64,000 nt of DNA from Hemileia vastatrix. Lineage: Eukaryota > Basidiomycota > Pucciniomycetes > Pucciniales > Zaghouaniaceae. Made by a program: the position numbers and the translations under genes. Positions 22,822 to 34,036 of the stretch are shown piece after piece. Position 1 is the stretch's first letter, and each line of letters opens with the position of its first letter. The stretch lies in contig JASXTE010000014.1 of assembly GCA_030280995.1 (NCBI GenBank), positions 2,962,656 through 3,026,655 of the forward strand, given 5' to 3'. The notes below the pieces were generated by a model that saw only the letters and a list, made by a program, of their open reading frames with translations, searched no databases and was not told where the DNA came from.

Positions 22822-22982
22822 TCCCCCCACACATGGTCATTTAAACTATTCCAATATAATTATCCTCCCCATTTGTAATTAACCATCAAAAATTAATAAG
22901 AAAATGAAAAGAAATATAGAAGAGAAAAAGAAATAAGAAAGAAAAAAGAAAAAAGAAATAATCCCCCCCATTTCACCATATA

Positions 22983-25900
22983 TCACCACACACAGACATC
23001 TTTCCTTTTGCTGAAAGTTAGAGATGGGCCCAGTGCTTTGGTTAGAATATCAGCACGCATTTTTGCAGTTGGAACCCATTCTAGAAAAGCTTTCTTAAGG
23101 AAGAGCTGTTCATTCACCAAGTAATAACACCTACTAATGTGTCTTGTCCAATTTTCTCCAGGATTATTTTTTGCATTGGAGATGGCACCTTTATTGTCAC
23201 AATGGAGCTTGACAGGTGGAAAATCAGGGTATAGGTCTTGAAGCAAATTTGAGATCGAAACTGCATCCTTCATTCCACTACTAAAAGAGACATATTCAGC
23301 CATCTTAGATGAGTCACTTACAGCTAGTTGATGTCTTGATGTCCATACAACAGGACAGCCATTGAGCAGTAAAAGATGACCAGATTGAGCTCTGACAAAC
23401 TCCTTGTTGTTCCATGTAGCATCAGTGTAAGAGAACAATTCAAGGGGGCTGGCTCTGTCAGGATGAATGTGAAACAAAAGTTTAGTGTTGTATTGTACAT
23501 AGTGTAATAGGTGATTGAGTGCTGTCCAGTGAGTAGCTGTTGGTTTTGAAGAGAATTTAGCAAGGAAATTTACTGGGAAAGAAAGATCAGGCCTAGTTGC
23601 CACAGCTACATAGCTGAAAGCACCTAGAATAGAAAGATATTTGGTAGTATCAACTGCTTCTTCATCATCCATTTCTGTTTTGATTTTTAGCTGCTGAGCT
23701 AATGGAGATCTTGTGATTAGTCCTGAAGGATTGTGTTCTCTTAATATTTTGTTAATAAGCTGAAAATTGTTGAGATTAAAGCCTTCAGGGACCTCTTCAA
23801 TACCTAAACCTACAATGCCATTCACCTTTTCATTCCATTTTATCTTTAAAGAGCCATCTAAACCATCCTCCAGCTCCTTCAACACCTCTTCACTACTTCC
23901 AGTCACAATTTCATCATCAATATGTATCCAAACTACACCCAAACAACCTTTCTTCCTTAAGACATAGAAACTTTTGTTGTATTGACTAGCTTTATATCCT
24001 AGAGAGTCAAGTTTGTCAGCAATGTGTAACCACCAACATCTTGCTGCCTACTTGGTGCCATATAGAGCTTTCTTCAGCGGAGAGCACTGTCTTTACCCTT
24101 CAGTTGAAAACCCTAAGGAGGACGTACCCATATAGCTTTGTCAATTGGACTGTGAAGATAGGCTGCTGTGACATCAAAAGACTTTACAGGCTATTTGTGA
24201 TATGCTGCAAAAGTCAGAAGAACATGCTGTGAAGCAAATGTTGCAGTGGGAGCAAAAGTTTCAGTAATATCTATACCATATTGTTGAAGGAAACCCTTTG
24301 TTACATAGTGTGCCTTGTATGTTGGTGAGTCTGAAGAAGCGTTTTTGATGGTGAATACCCATTTTGCATTGGTAATTTTACTGCCTGGTGGGATATTTTC
24401 TTCATACCAAACATCCATGTTCTTCATGTTAGCTAGCTCTCTTCTGCATGCCAGTTCCCAGTTTTGAGGGTCAGGAGACAGCATGGCTTGTAGATGAGCT
24501 CTAGGGATAATATCAGAGTGTGACAAACCTTTTTGGACAATCTCTGTAACAGCTTTTTCTTGTGACAGAAGCACTTCTTCATCTTCAAAATTGCCTAATT
24601 TCAGAGCATTGAGAATAGACTAGAGAGAACCCTTTGATGGTGTGGTCATTGGAGCTTGGAGAGTTGCATCATGATTGGGAAGGCAATCACCAGGGAAGAC
24701 AGCCATGGCGGATTCAAAAAATTCTTTGATTCTTCATGCCAGAAAAGCCAACCAGCATTGTTTAAGGAATAACCTACCCACTTACAAGTCAAAGCACATT
24801 GATCTAGTTTTTGGTGTGTTTTGTTGTGAATATGAATGAATGCTGTTTCACCAGAAATGTGAAAATTGGAATAGTTTGGGGTGGCATTGTACATCAGCTG
24901 AATAGGAGTTTTGTCACCTGTCTTAAAATTGGGGATCCGGTTGTGAACATGAGCCACCCACTTGTAGGCCAAACCCCAAAATTATTCAGGTAGTTTTCTG
25001 GCAAGGAGTATGGTTCTTGAAATGTCACCAACTGTTTTGTTGAACCTTTCAGCTGTTCCATTTTTCTTGTGATGGTGGGGGCAGGTGACTTTGTGAGTAA
25101 AACCAATATTGGCCAAGATCTGAGCCATCTTATTGCTGTGCATCTCACCTCCATAAGTGCATAAAACCTGAAGCTTCTTCCCAGTTATATTTTCTAATTT
25201 TTTATAGAAAGAAACAAAACAAGAAGTTGCCTCTGATTTGGCATTCTGTAAAAATACCTCACCATAGGAAGTTGAGCTTTCTCTGAACATTTCTGCCCAT
25301 CTAGCACTGTGAATAGTGGGATCCATGGGACCAACAAGATCTCCAACAATTAAGCTCATTAAGGATTCTGGCTTTGATTCACAGGTGGCTGATGGCTTCC
25401 TAGTTCTCTTTGCAATTAAAAAATCTTCACAGTCAATCTTACCTGCAGGAATAGATAATGATAATCCAGTGCCCATACCAGCATTGATTATTTTTCTGAC
25501 GGTGTTGATGCTGATATGTCCTAGTCTTCTATTCCAGTCCATTAGGGAACCTTTGGCTGCAGGTGGACAGTTGATATGATGATTCTTTTTAACAGTGAAA
25601 AGTAGTGAAGGATGCAAGTAATAGTAACAAGAGGGAATATCATTTGGATTGCAGGCACTAACACTAATTACATCCAAGGCCCATCTTCTTCTGGTATTCT
25701 CTACCCAGCCAGTCATAATCAAATACTCTTTTAAATAAATCCCCAAATTTTTATTTTCAGAGAACAAACCAAAACAAAAAACACAGTTCACTAAATCAAA
25801 TAATGAAATTAGAGTAGTCCTAAAATCTGGACAATAGAAGACATTGGTAATAGTGACAATTTTACCATCCCCTTTTGTTTTTAAAACTCCTATGCCAGTG

Positions 25901-27696
25901 ATGAAGGAAGAAGGACTGTTAATGGCCACTTTGACAGCAATTTGTTTTTTAAGAAGTCTGAAGTTGGCTAGAAGGCTCACATTTCCAGTGACATGATGTG
26001 TTGCTCCACTGTCCAATATAGCGTAGCTGTCCACAAATGCCTCAGGAGACCATTCAGAACTATTCAGATCAATTTGTTCAACCATTTCATATAGCACCTC
26101 AACATTTTTGTCAATGATAGTGATTTTATTAGCTTTAATTTGAACATCCCTGGCACAAATGGGGCCACATTTTGGACATTTGAAAGGGATATAAGCCTTT
26201 TTGTTTCTTGCATTGGGGTCAGAATCAAAAGCAGTTGCACGTTCCTGCATAATGTATAGTTTAGCTGAGAGATTTTCAGAATGAGGACTATATGGACAGT
26301 GAGCTACAACATGAGAGGTGGAATGGAATTCATGACAAGTAGGACGTGCACCAGGAGACCTGTAAGAGTCAGTCTTCCTCTGAAGTTGAGCAGCAGCATG
26401 AAGAGACGGTTTAACAGTAAGAGTTGCAGTAGGTGATGAAAATCCTTCTTGATTGGCTCTGTTTTGGGTGAGAGTTGGCATGAGTTGGCAAAAATCTTCA
26501 AAATTAACAGATTTTGAGTTAGGGCAATTATTGAGAGCAACACATAGGTCAACATATAGATCTTTGAATGATGAAGGTAGTAAAGCATGCGACATTAGAG
26601 CTTTGAAAACTTTCTGATCAAACACAATTCCTTTCTGTTCAATGAAATCAAAGTGTTTGTTGAAGGCTTCTAAATACTCAGAATGTTATGTAAATTGAGT
26701 TTTTTTTCAAATTGATGAAGTTACAGATAGCCGTCATGATTGATGTATGATTGGATCTAGTGAATTTGTTGGAAATGTGGAGTTAGGTCTGACGTGCCTT
26801 CAAATCTGTTGAAATTTCATGGTGCAAATTACTAGAGATCAAATGAACAATAATAAGATGTTTGAGTCTGTCTTCAAAATCATCAGGACCAGGTTTTTCA
26901 TTCATTGCATAGGCTCTTGTGCCAACAAAATCTTTGATTAGAGCCATGAAGTTACTGTGCCAATAAGAGAAATTTCTACCTGAAGTCTCAAGGCAGGGGA
27001 CGGACTTGGTGAAATCAATAACCTTTTTTAAAGTCCTTTGTTGCTAAATCATCCTTATAGGTTGTGCAAGATGAGGAGGAGCAGGGCCACAGAATGGGGA
27101 AACTGAATGGCCTTGTACAGGCCACAGTTGAAATTCAGCAGGTGGCATTGGCATTATGTTAGTGAAGGAAGTGGGTAAAGAGTCTAAAGTTAGGTCCCCT
27201 ATTGCACAAGTAATTTCGTCAATTGGGGTAATTTTAGGAGAGGGGGGATAGGCGCCGTAGGGGTAGTTAGATTAGGGGCAATAGGTATAGGGGTAGTAGC
27301 AAGGGTGGAGGCCTTGCTAGGCTTTAGGAGGCGCAAGGGGGATAGAGGGGAGGTAAGGGGAAGATTGGCCTTGTTAGGCTATAATTGTTGTGAGGGAGAG
27401 GGAGGGGAAGTTGGGGGAAGGGAAGAAATGGGATTGTATTGCGAGGGAGAGGGAGAGGAAGTAGTAGGAAGGGACACTTTAGGATTAGGTGTGGGGGGAG
27501 TTTGAAGTATGGGGGTAAGGGTAGGAGCCAGTGTAACTGAGGGGTGAGAATGAGTATTGCGTGAGGTATATGGATAATTAGGGGTGACTAAAGGATCAAT
27601 ACCAAGGCTACGCAGCTCACGGTCAGAGATGGAGCAGGTAATTTGGGTGGTTTTATTTTTAACAGCACAGGAGGAAGGTGCATCTTTTTCAGACAT
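22983..27696 (-). pseudogene. Copia-1 gag-pol polyprotein, frame-broken
   Basis: Read from 27696 downward. The N-terminus is MSEKDAPSSCAV with a Pro/Ser/Thr-rich stretch. A long frame (26625-24982) follows with a Cys/His remnant (PTCHEFHSTSHVVAHC), a protease motif AILDSGATHHVTG (about 26010), the pre-integrase WNRRLGHISINTVRKI (about 25530) and an integrase region ending near GTAERFNKTVGDISR. Separate frames hold the integrase C-terminus (24972-24646) and RT (24574-24191, NAKWVFTI and GIDITETFAPTATF). The last frame (23942-22983) has the RT active site as WIHIDDEIV, where Y-V-D-D is usual, then RNase H (YTDATWNNKE, HCDNKGAISNA, ADILTKALG). The integrase zinc finger reads CEDF where C-x-x-C is expected. 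At least four frame breaks make it inactive. Confidence 0.9.
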
Positions 27697-27783
27697 ACAC
27701 TGGGGGTCTTTTGGCTACTAATGTTTCTAGTGTCACTAACGTTGTGGAGTTATTTATGGCTAACATTTCAATGCACATGGGTA

Positions 27784-27795
27784 CAGCCCATAACC
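27784..27795 (-). other. Copia-1 primer binding site (half-tRNA Met type)
   Basis: The plus strand reads CAGCCCATAACC directly against the LTR. It matches the initiator tRNA-Met anticodon arm pattern GGCTCATAACC except for T to C, plus a difference at the edge. Copia-family elements are known to prime from a cleaved initiator tRNA-Met half ending in the anticodon stem, and this position is correct for that. Confidence 0.65.
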
Positions 27796-27946
27796 TTTAG
27801 CATGTTGTCAGCCTGTATAACTCCAGAAAGAACCATTATTTGTTGCTTACCTGTAGAACTCTGGAAAGAACCAGAGAACAGGGGACACCACGACTACAGT
27901 CTATATCTCAAATGACTATGTACATAAGGTACCTAAGAACATAACA
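27796..27946 (-). repeat. Copia-1 5' LTR
   Basis: On the plus strand it starts TTTAGCATGTTGTCAGCC (TG mutated to TT) and ends CTAAGAACATAACA. It aligns throughout with 22653-22821 apart from an 18-bp gap and scattered changes, many at CpG (for example CCGGAAAG versus CCAGAAAG). Confidence 0.9.
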
Positions 27947-28159
27947 AAAGGGACCACCTTTCTAATTTTAGTGTCTCTCATCAGTGGGATGACAAGCTGT
28001 GTCACCACCTGTTAAATAGCCACATGGCCATCACATAGTATGTGAGATGGTCTTATATAATACTTCTCTTGTCAAATATGGGTGTTCCTCACAAAGTACA
28101 CAAAATTTGCTAGTGGTATGAGTTGGTTGATAAATCTATATAATTGCTATGCAATCTCT

Positions 28160-29770
28160 ACTACCCCAAACTACCTTATTTGAGACCTTGAGAAAGGCAG
28201 AAAGAGCAGCAAGAAGTTTTGCTTTCCAATCAACAAGAAATTTTATTTTGCATCTGATCTAGTTAGGATACATTTAAAAGAGTTCAGCAAGTTCTTCAAG
28301 GTTTCCACCCTTAATGCAAATACAATGACAAAAGATACCAACTTCTGGGAAGCTCATGTGTGCAAACAAGAACAGTTTTTTTCAATGTGAGTGTTCCTAT
28401 GGAGGGCTAAGATTATTCAAAGAATGGTAACCAGATTGAAAAAGATTTACACTCAAAATTTGTGTCAAGAAAATACATAAACTTTGAATTTTAATGTATG
28501 TGCATGCCAAACATCTTTTAAGAACCTTTTTTTTGTTGTATTTTATTTAAGATGCTAAAATTTAAACTTTCTCTAGAATTACCTTTCAGCTTCTTCCTCC
28601 AGTGATCTCATAGATATGGACAAGAATGCTGAAAAAAAAATCAAATGGAAATTTGTTTATGAAAATATCTCTCACAATCACTACACTGATCCCAGCCTGT
28701 CAGCTTATGCTTCTGAAAGAGCCATGAGTCAAGAGCAAAAAAGGACCATTGAAAAGTTTCATCAGGCTGGTGCACCACCAAATGTGATACTAACTGCCTT
28801 GTGCTCACAAAACCCTTTACTAAATGCTCTTCCAAGTGACATCTACAGCATCTGTTATAATACCCATCATCAAAAGCTGAGTCATCTAGCTCCAATGGAG
28901 TATTTATTGAGCTGTCTTGATAATGAAAATGTTATTTATTATCATAAGGTTGATGAAAATAATCAAATCACACACATTTATTGTGCCAAAAGAGAATGTC
29001 AAGCCTTTCCAGGATTTTCATAATTTACAAAAAAAGAAAGGCAAGTACTCTTTTTCTTGAATTAAAGAATTTACAGCCTAATACCATATTCTAAGCTTAA
29101 GATACAAGATGCCCCTTCTACATGTAGCAGGGACTGTTTGTAAATTTAGTACGTTCTCAGTATGTTTCAGCTTCATCAGTCAAGAGAAGGTAGAAGTTTA
29201 TTCATGGGCATTGAGAAATATTAACTGCTTAATTTCTCAAGGAAAGGAGATTGGAGTCTTAGTCACAGATTGTGTTAAAGCACTTATGTCTACTATTAAA
29301 GCTCAATTTACAAACTCAAAGAACCTACTGTGCTCCTGGAATATCAACAACAATTTTTTAGTGAAGCTAAAAAAATAAATTCACAAGTGAAACTGAGTGG
29401 GAAGATTTATATTCCATTAGAATGCTGTTATTAATTCTATAGGCAAGTTTCATCTTGAAGCCAATGTCAAAGAAATGTATTCATTGTACTCTGAAAAATT
29501 CATTAGGTATTTTGAAATGCAGTGGCTTGTGTAAACAAAGAAGTTCTTTCTGGCATGTACTAAACATGTCCCTCACTTTGGTAATCTGGTAACATCTTGA
29601 ATTGAGGGGCAGAATGCAGTCATTAAGAAATGGCTGAGTGCATCAATGCAAGATTTAAATTCAGTGACATCAAGACTCATACTTTCAATCACAAGTCAAG
29701 CACAAAAAATTATGGTTGAAATTTTAAATAATGCTACCACAGCTCTGCTAATGCAAATTGTAGATTATTT
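28160..29770 (+). pseudogene. MULE transposase, frame-broken
   Basis: An N-terminal zinc-finger-like region (from about 28160; TLFETLRKAERAARSFAF) leads to the long frame 28616-29023, which has HNHYTDPSLSAYASERAMSQ and TALCSQNPLLNALPSDIY. The catalytic core continues across frames: SFISQEKVEVYSWALRNI, VLVTDCVKALM (Asp of the DDE triad), NLLCSWNINNN (C-x-W-H equivalent, with His replaced by Asn) and, near 29590, HFGN-VTS followed by EGQNAVIKKWLSAS, which holds the expected Glu. MULE transposases cut and paste DNA using a DDE triad. The H to N change and several stops or frameshifts indicate loss of activity. Confidence 0.85.
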
Positions 29771-30549
29771 TTGGGCCAGGTCAGACAGAAACATATTGCA
29801 TGTTTTTTTATTTCTAATATTTTACTTATTAGATAAGTCCATTGTTTCATTTCATGTGCAGACCTCAGAAAAGTTTAAAATCAGTATCAAAAGGTGAAAA
29901 TAAATCTAACATTTTTACCTAAACTCACAATGAGCAGAAGGGTATCATCATCACCTTTATGCATACTTTTGATTATTTCCACATCTTCATCTTTCCTTTG
30001 CTCAACCATCATCTCACCAATACACTTGATAATGTAATTTATTTTATTCTTTACCTTCTTCTATTTAATTTTATAATCTCTTTTTTCATTAATTATAAAA
30101 ATGACTTATTTTCAGCCTAATGAAAATTATGTTCAATCTTCACCCTCATGGATCAACTTCAACTTTTTCTAGGTTTTCTGAGCAGCTTCCCACACCCAAA
30201 TGAACACCATAATTTTAAAGAAGAGAATTAAATGAATCAAAAACCTAAATATTAAAGCATTATCTGCTCTCCTCACCCCATTTCAGCATAAATTTTTCAA
30301 TTTTTCATCCCTTGAAGAGTGCTGAAACACTGTCTAACTTGTGCTGGGAAGATGCATATGGTGGATTCCCTTCCATTCACACCAAAAAAAAAAATTAATT
30401 CTTTCACCTCAATTTTATTTCTTTTTTCAAAATTCTTTCTTTGAATTTGAGGTTATCAAGAAGAGGCTATCTAATGGTGAAGGTATGGTTTCTCTCACCT
30501 CACTGGTTTTCAAGTGGCAAAAATGTCATTTTCCAAAAAGTAATTGATA

Positions 30550-30598
30550 TAAAATAATATATATATATCTATATATACATATATATATATATTTAATT
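30550..30598. repeat. TA-rich microsatellite within MULE-1
   Basis: A broken (TA)n tract lies between the transposase and the 3' part of the MULE coding region. The surrounding 29770-30740 shows no clear coding sequence. Confidence 0.85.
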
Positions 30599-30739
30599 TT
30601 TTTGTTGATGGGTAATGAATTGGGGTGGTCTACTTGACCAGGATACAAATTCTAATTTCATTTTAAATTTTCTTGTGAGAGCTATGTTGGGTTAAAATGT
30701 GACAATGATAACCTTCTACCTGCTGTACAGAGATTTTTA

Positions 30740-31354
30740 ATACCACAATGGGTCTACAATGTCATCATCAAATACAGGAAATTTTAAAAGACAAAAATTC
30801 TAAGATTTTTTATTCATTTTTTCACAAGAAGTGGTGGCTGAATTCTTCAAAAGCTAGCATCAAGATTGAAGAGACTGAATCTAAATTTATTAATATTCTC
30901 TCACTACTCAAAGACTTCTACTACAATCTTTTCAATTACCAAAAGGAAGATGTAGAAATTTGAATGCTTAGAATTTCTCATGTAAAAACCAATAAGCAAA
31001 TAAAAGAATCAAAGGGTTAAGATCATTTATGAGGCCAGCCCAAAAATATTAAATTTGAGCTGCAAGATCCACGAGTTGTCGAGTATGTCATCCAACCAAA
31101 TATTGAGCTTTTGATGGACTTGAGAAATTTCAGCTTCTGTTTAGAGACCAGCCACAACATCAGAACATGCTCTTTGAAAAAATCCTTTTCTATCTGATTC
31201 CTAGATATCTCTTTTTTTTTCTTACTTTTTTTTGCAAGAAATCTGTGATGTTCCTTGAGATGAACACTGTGGCTTCTCATCACTTGATAAATCGCTTGCG
31301 CCTGGGTGGTCATGGGAATCAGTCTGTAAAATTTTAGCACTTTATACACAGTAT
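30740..31354 (+). pseudogene. MULE-1 linker with zinc knuckle and start of the OTU-like domain
   Basis: The plus strand reads IPQWVYNVIIKY near 30740, then a charged frame to 30963. From 31026 it has GQPKNIKFELQDPRVVEYV followed by FCLETSHNIRTC (about 31140), a C-x(4)-H-N-x-R-T-C knuckle like those at the end of MULE transposases. At 31244-31276 it reads C-D-V-P-stop-D-E-H-C-G-F. The D-E-H-C-G-F segment matches the catalytic Asp/Cys motif of OTU cysteine proteases (D-G-x-C-x). WSWESVCKILALYTQ continues the helix expected after it. The TGA at 31256 and the MITE at 31355 break the domain. Confidence 0.65.
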
Positions 31355-31616
31355 TCACCGCGCAATACGGGGGGCGGACTTGTTAGCAAGTCCGCAACCT
31401 TGGACTCAAATTCACCACAGATTGAACACACATTGAGCTATTGACAAAGGAACCATACAATCAGGGATGAACACCACTCAGCATAACAGTTTTTGTGGGT
31501 CTTCAAGTAGAGTTCAGTATGAGTTCAGTATGAGTTCAGTCTGAGTTCCATCTGAGTTCAGTCTGAGTTCAGGTTGGGGACTTGCTAGCAAGTCCACCCC
31601 CTATATTGCGTAGTGA
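31355..31616. mobile_element. Foldback MITE-G (262 bp)
   Basis: The left end reads TCACCGCGCAATACGGGG and continues GGCGGACTTGTTAGCAAGTCC. The right end, reversed, reads TCACTACGCAATATAGGG and continues GGTGGACTTGCTAGCAAGTCC. Each arm contains an 18-bp palindrome (GGACTTGCTAGCAAGTCC; perfect in the right arm). The interior holds about six copies of GAGTTCAGTAT or GAGTTCAGTCT (31500-31572). A truncated relative begins at 45490. The insertion splits the OTU region of MULE-1. Confidence 0.8.
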
Positions 31617-32072
31617 TTGATGATTATATTAGCTTGTTTGAGGCTAAGAATTCTGTGAAAAATCTCAATGGACTCAAATATTTTGATACTCCAGCACTAC
31701 AAGGAAACTGCTTCACTTCACCATTTCATAGGATTTTTGCAGCTGATTATTTTAAGTGTCCAGTTGTAGTTCTACAAGCTGACAAATATGTACTTGATTC
31801 ATTATTCAAATTTGTTCTGAGAGCATTCACAGGCCTTTCTACCCCATTGGTATTGATCTTTGATCATGCTGCTTACCATTTATATCACAGGATTCTGCAA
31901 CAGGGAGCTTTCCTTCTACCAATGGTTTGTGGTTTTTTTAGTGGAAGAAAAGTTTTTGAAGCAGCTTATACTTAGAATGATGTATTAGAAGGCAATTTCA
32001 GGCAATGTCTTTCGCATAAAATTAGCTCTATAGATGTTAGTGGTAGTAGTTCAGTGATTTCAATAGACTGAA
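31617..32072 (+). pseudogene. MULE-1 OTU-like domain, second half
   Basis: The frame contains GLKYFDTPALQGNCFTSPFH, FKCPVVVLQADKYV, TPLVLIFDHAAYHLYHRILQ and LLPMVCGFF. The spacing fits the second half of the OTU domains found in MULEs of fungi: a W/F-x-x-P strand, then PVV, then a strand before the catalytic His, then L-P-x-x. H-L-Y-H may hold the catalytic His. After the stop at 31973, codons still read to a VSGSSSVISID end. OTU enzymes are deubiquitinases; what they do for a transposon is not known to me. Confidence 0.55.
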
Positions 32073-32882
32073 ACCTGAGTTACAGAATTATTTTGACTCA
32101 AAAGTGCAGAAGATGAATTTGATTATTATCATTATTATTGTTACTATCTTCATTATAAATTTTTCTTTATTTCAAACATCTCTCTCTTCCATATGAAACA
32201 TAAATAAGTGATTTCATAGCCAAATATATAGTGCCTTTTTCTTTAAACTAACTAACTCACCAGAAAAAAAATGTGGGCACCTGATACTAGGTGCCAATTA
32301 CTATATTTTATTTGATTCAGGTTTGACTCAGCTGTAATTATTCTGAGAAGACTGTGTACTGAACACTGAGCATTCTGGCTCATGTGGCATCAAATCTGAA
32401 TTATTCTTTGATCACAAAAGGATTGAGGATTTGGAACCTGTTAGCAAGTTCCAGGTATTTTTTTGTGGTGACTCAACCAGATGATACTGCAAGAAAGAAA
32501 GGAAGAAAATGTTAGTGTATAAAAGATGAACTTACTTTGTTGCACCAAGTTTTCAATTCAAAAACCAATTTATGAGATTGGAGTCATTTGTAAATTATGA
32601 CCTCATACCACAAACAAATTTTTTATGCTTGGTGAGGAACACCTATATGCAACAGGAGAAGTATTATATAAGACCATATCACATACTATGTGATGGCCAA
32701 GTGGCTATTTGACTGATGGGAACACAGCTTGTCATCCCACTGCTGAGAGACACTAAAAATAGAAAAGTTGTTCCTTAAAGGTGTTCCTTTTTTTTAAAAA
32801 AAAAGAATATGATAACACTTGTAGTATAGTACAACCAAGTCACAAAAGCTTGTGGAATTTCAGACAAAAAATAAAGGGATGC

Positions 32883-34036
32883 TCTAAAGGGACCACCTTT
32901 TTGGCTGCATTGATGACCATCTTTCCATTTTTAGCATATCCCAATTGTGGTGTGACAGAGCATGTCACTTTCCATCAATTGTCTACCTGGCCATCACATA
33001 GTATGTGATATGGCCTCATACTATACAATATGATGTTCATTGAAATATTATTTCCACTGTTGTATAAGGGCCTTATCACAGTTCACAGAACTTTTACAAA
33101 GTTGTTTTTAAAGTTGTGTAGCAATTAAAAGGTAATTGCTAACTCAGTTAGTGTCATCAATATCTGTACTTCATCCTCAGAGAGTAATAGTAAATAAAAC
33201 CATTGTAAAGTACTTTCAAATCCTTACAATTATAGTAATAAATTCAGTCTATCAAAATCACAGAGCCATTTCCATTTACTTTGAAGCCAGTCTCATTTGA
33301 AAACCATAATAGAAACTGGTCTCCTAGCACATTATCGAAAATAACAGCTGTTGGAGATGACTTTGTAGTACTAAAAAACCCACAACACATGGGTGGAAGA
33401 GCAGCATCCTGCAGTAGGATTCCATGATAGAATTGACAGGCAGTTCCTTCAAAGACAATGACCAATGTTCTAGTAAAACCTAGAAATATCCTAGGTACAA
33501 AAGTAAAGGATGAGTTACCCACATATCTGTCAGCTTGTAACACTACAACAGGATGCTCAAAATGTATTTTCTACAACAATACTATGAAATGGCAAAGTGA
33601 ACCACTTTTCCTGTGGTGCTGGGATATTAAAACATCTGAGTCCATTGAGTGTTTTTGCAACAAACAATTTTCGCCCTTCACGGGAAATCACATCAGAAAA
33701 CTTTTTTTGCTCCCATAGGTGTACTTCCAGGACATTGATATTGTTTGTCATCATATTTGCATGAGTGACGGAAACCAAGAAGGATATGTTCAACCCTTCC
33801 ATGTTTGTCCTTATTAGACCAGATATGGACTAAACTAGCCCCTTGATGGACAGCAGAATCTTTGGCAGGCCTTTCTGCCCCAATCAAGGTCTTGCATAAG
33901 ATGGTTGGAGTTAAATGAGAATTCATTGCAGTCTTATAGAATTATCAAGCAACTGATAGTAACTCTATATCAAGTTAACAACATATAATATAAGACCCGA
34001 TCACATACTATGTGATGGCCAGGTAGACAATTGATG
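32883..34036 (-). mobile_element. MULE-2, a deleted MULE fragment
   Basis: The left end reads AAAGGGACCACCTTTTTGG and TTTTTAGCA, then CCATCACATAGTATGTGATA, the same as the MULE-1 terminus. The right side (33985-34036) has the inverted ATCACATACTATGTGATGG and CAGGTAGACAATTGATGG but lacks the outer end; MITE-A sequence starts instead. Only an OTU-like fragment remains of the coding region. Confidence 0.75.
33244..33926 (-). pseudogene. MULE-2 OTU-like fragment
   Basis: Three minus-strand frames join to give KHGRVEHILLGFRHSCKYDD, LNGLRCFNIPAPQEKWFTLP, EHPVVVLQADRYVGNSSFTF, LVIVFEGTACQFYHGILLQD and ALPPMCCGFF. It is clearly homologous to 31617-32072 in MULE-1, in the opposite orientation on the chromosome. 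The place of the usual I-H-F catalytic His reads C-Q-F-Y-H here, so the active site is uncertain. The domain's catalytic Cys half is not recognisable. Confidence 0.55.

Larger units (their letters stand above)
22648..27951 (-). mobile_element. Ty1/copia element 1 (nested in the MULE-1 terminal repeat)
   Basis: Short LTRs at 22653-22821 and 27796-27946 bound a minus-strand copia. The 5-bp target duplication AAAGG lies at 22648-22652 and 27947-27951 and reconstitutes the MULE end TTAAAGGGACC. A methionine-tRNA-like primer site abuts the 5' LTR and a purine tract (TGTGGGGGGA on the minus strand) abuts the 3' LTR at 22822. The coding region is frame-broken. Confidence 0.92.
22634..32787 (+). mobile_element. 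MULE-1 (Mutator-like element with OTU region), holding a nested copia
   Basis: The right terminus (32787) reads inward GGAACACCTTTAAGGAACAAC and ATTTTTAGTGTCTCTC. The left terminus (22634-22652) reads GGGGGGACGCCTTAAAGG, is interrupted by copia-1, and resumes at 27947 with GGGACCACCTTTCTAAT and TTTTAGTGTCTCTC. The inverted repeats extend for about 160 bp and include CCATCACATAGTATGTGA and TATAATACTTCTC. Without the copia the element is about 4.9 kb. It carries a transposase, a zinc knuckle and an OTU-like domain, all broken. Both flanks are T-runs, so the expected 8-10 bp target duplication cannot be read clearly. Confidence 0.85.

Noticed and set aside
31490..31575. GAGTTCAGT repeats considered as a CRISPR array
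   Set aside because: There are no unique spacers; the units are directly adjacent and lie inside a MITE of a eukaryote.
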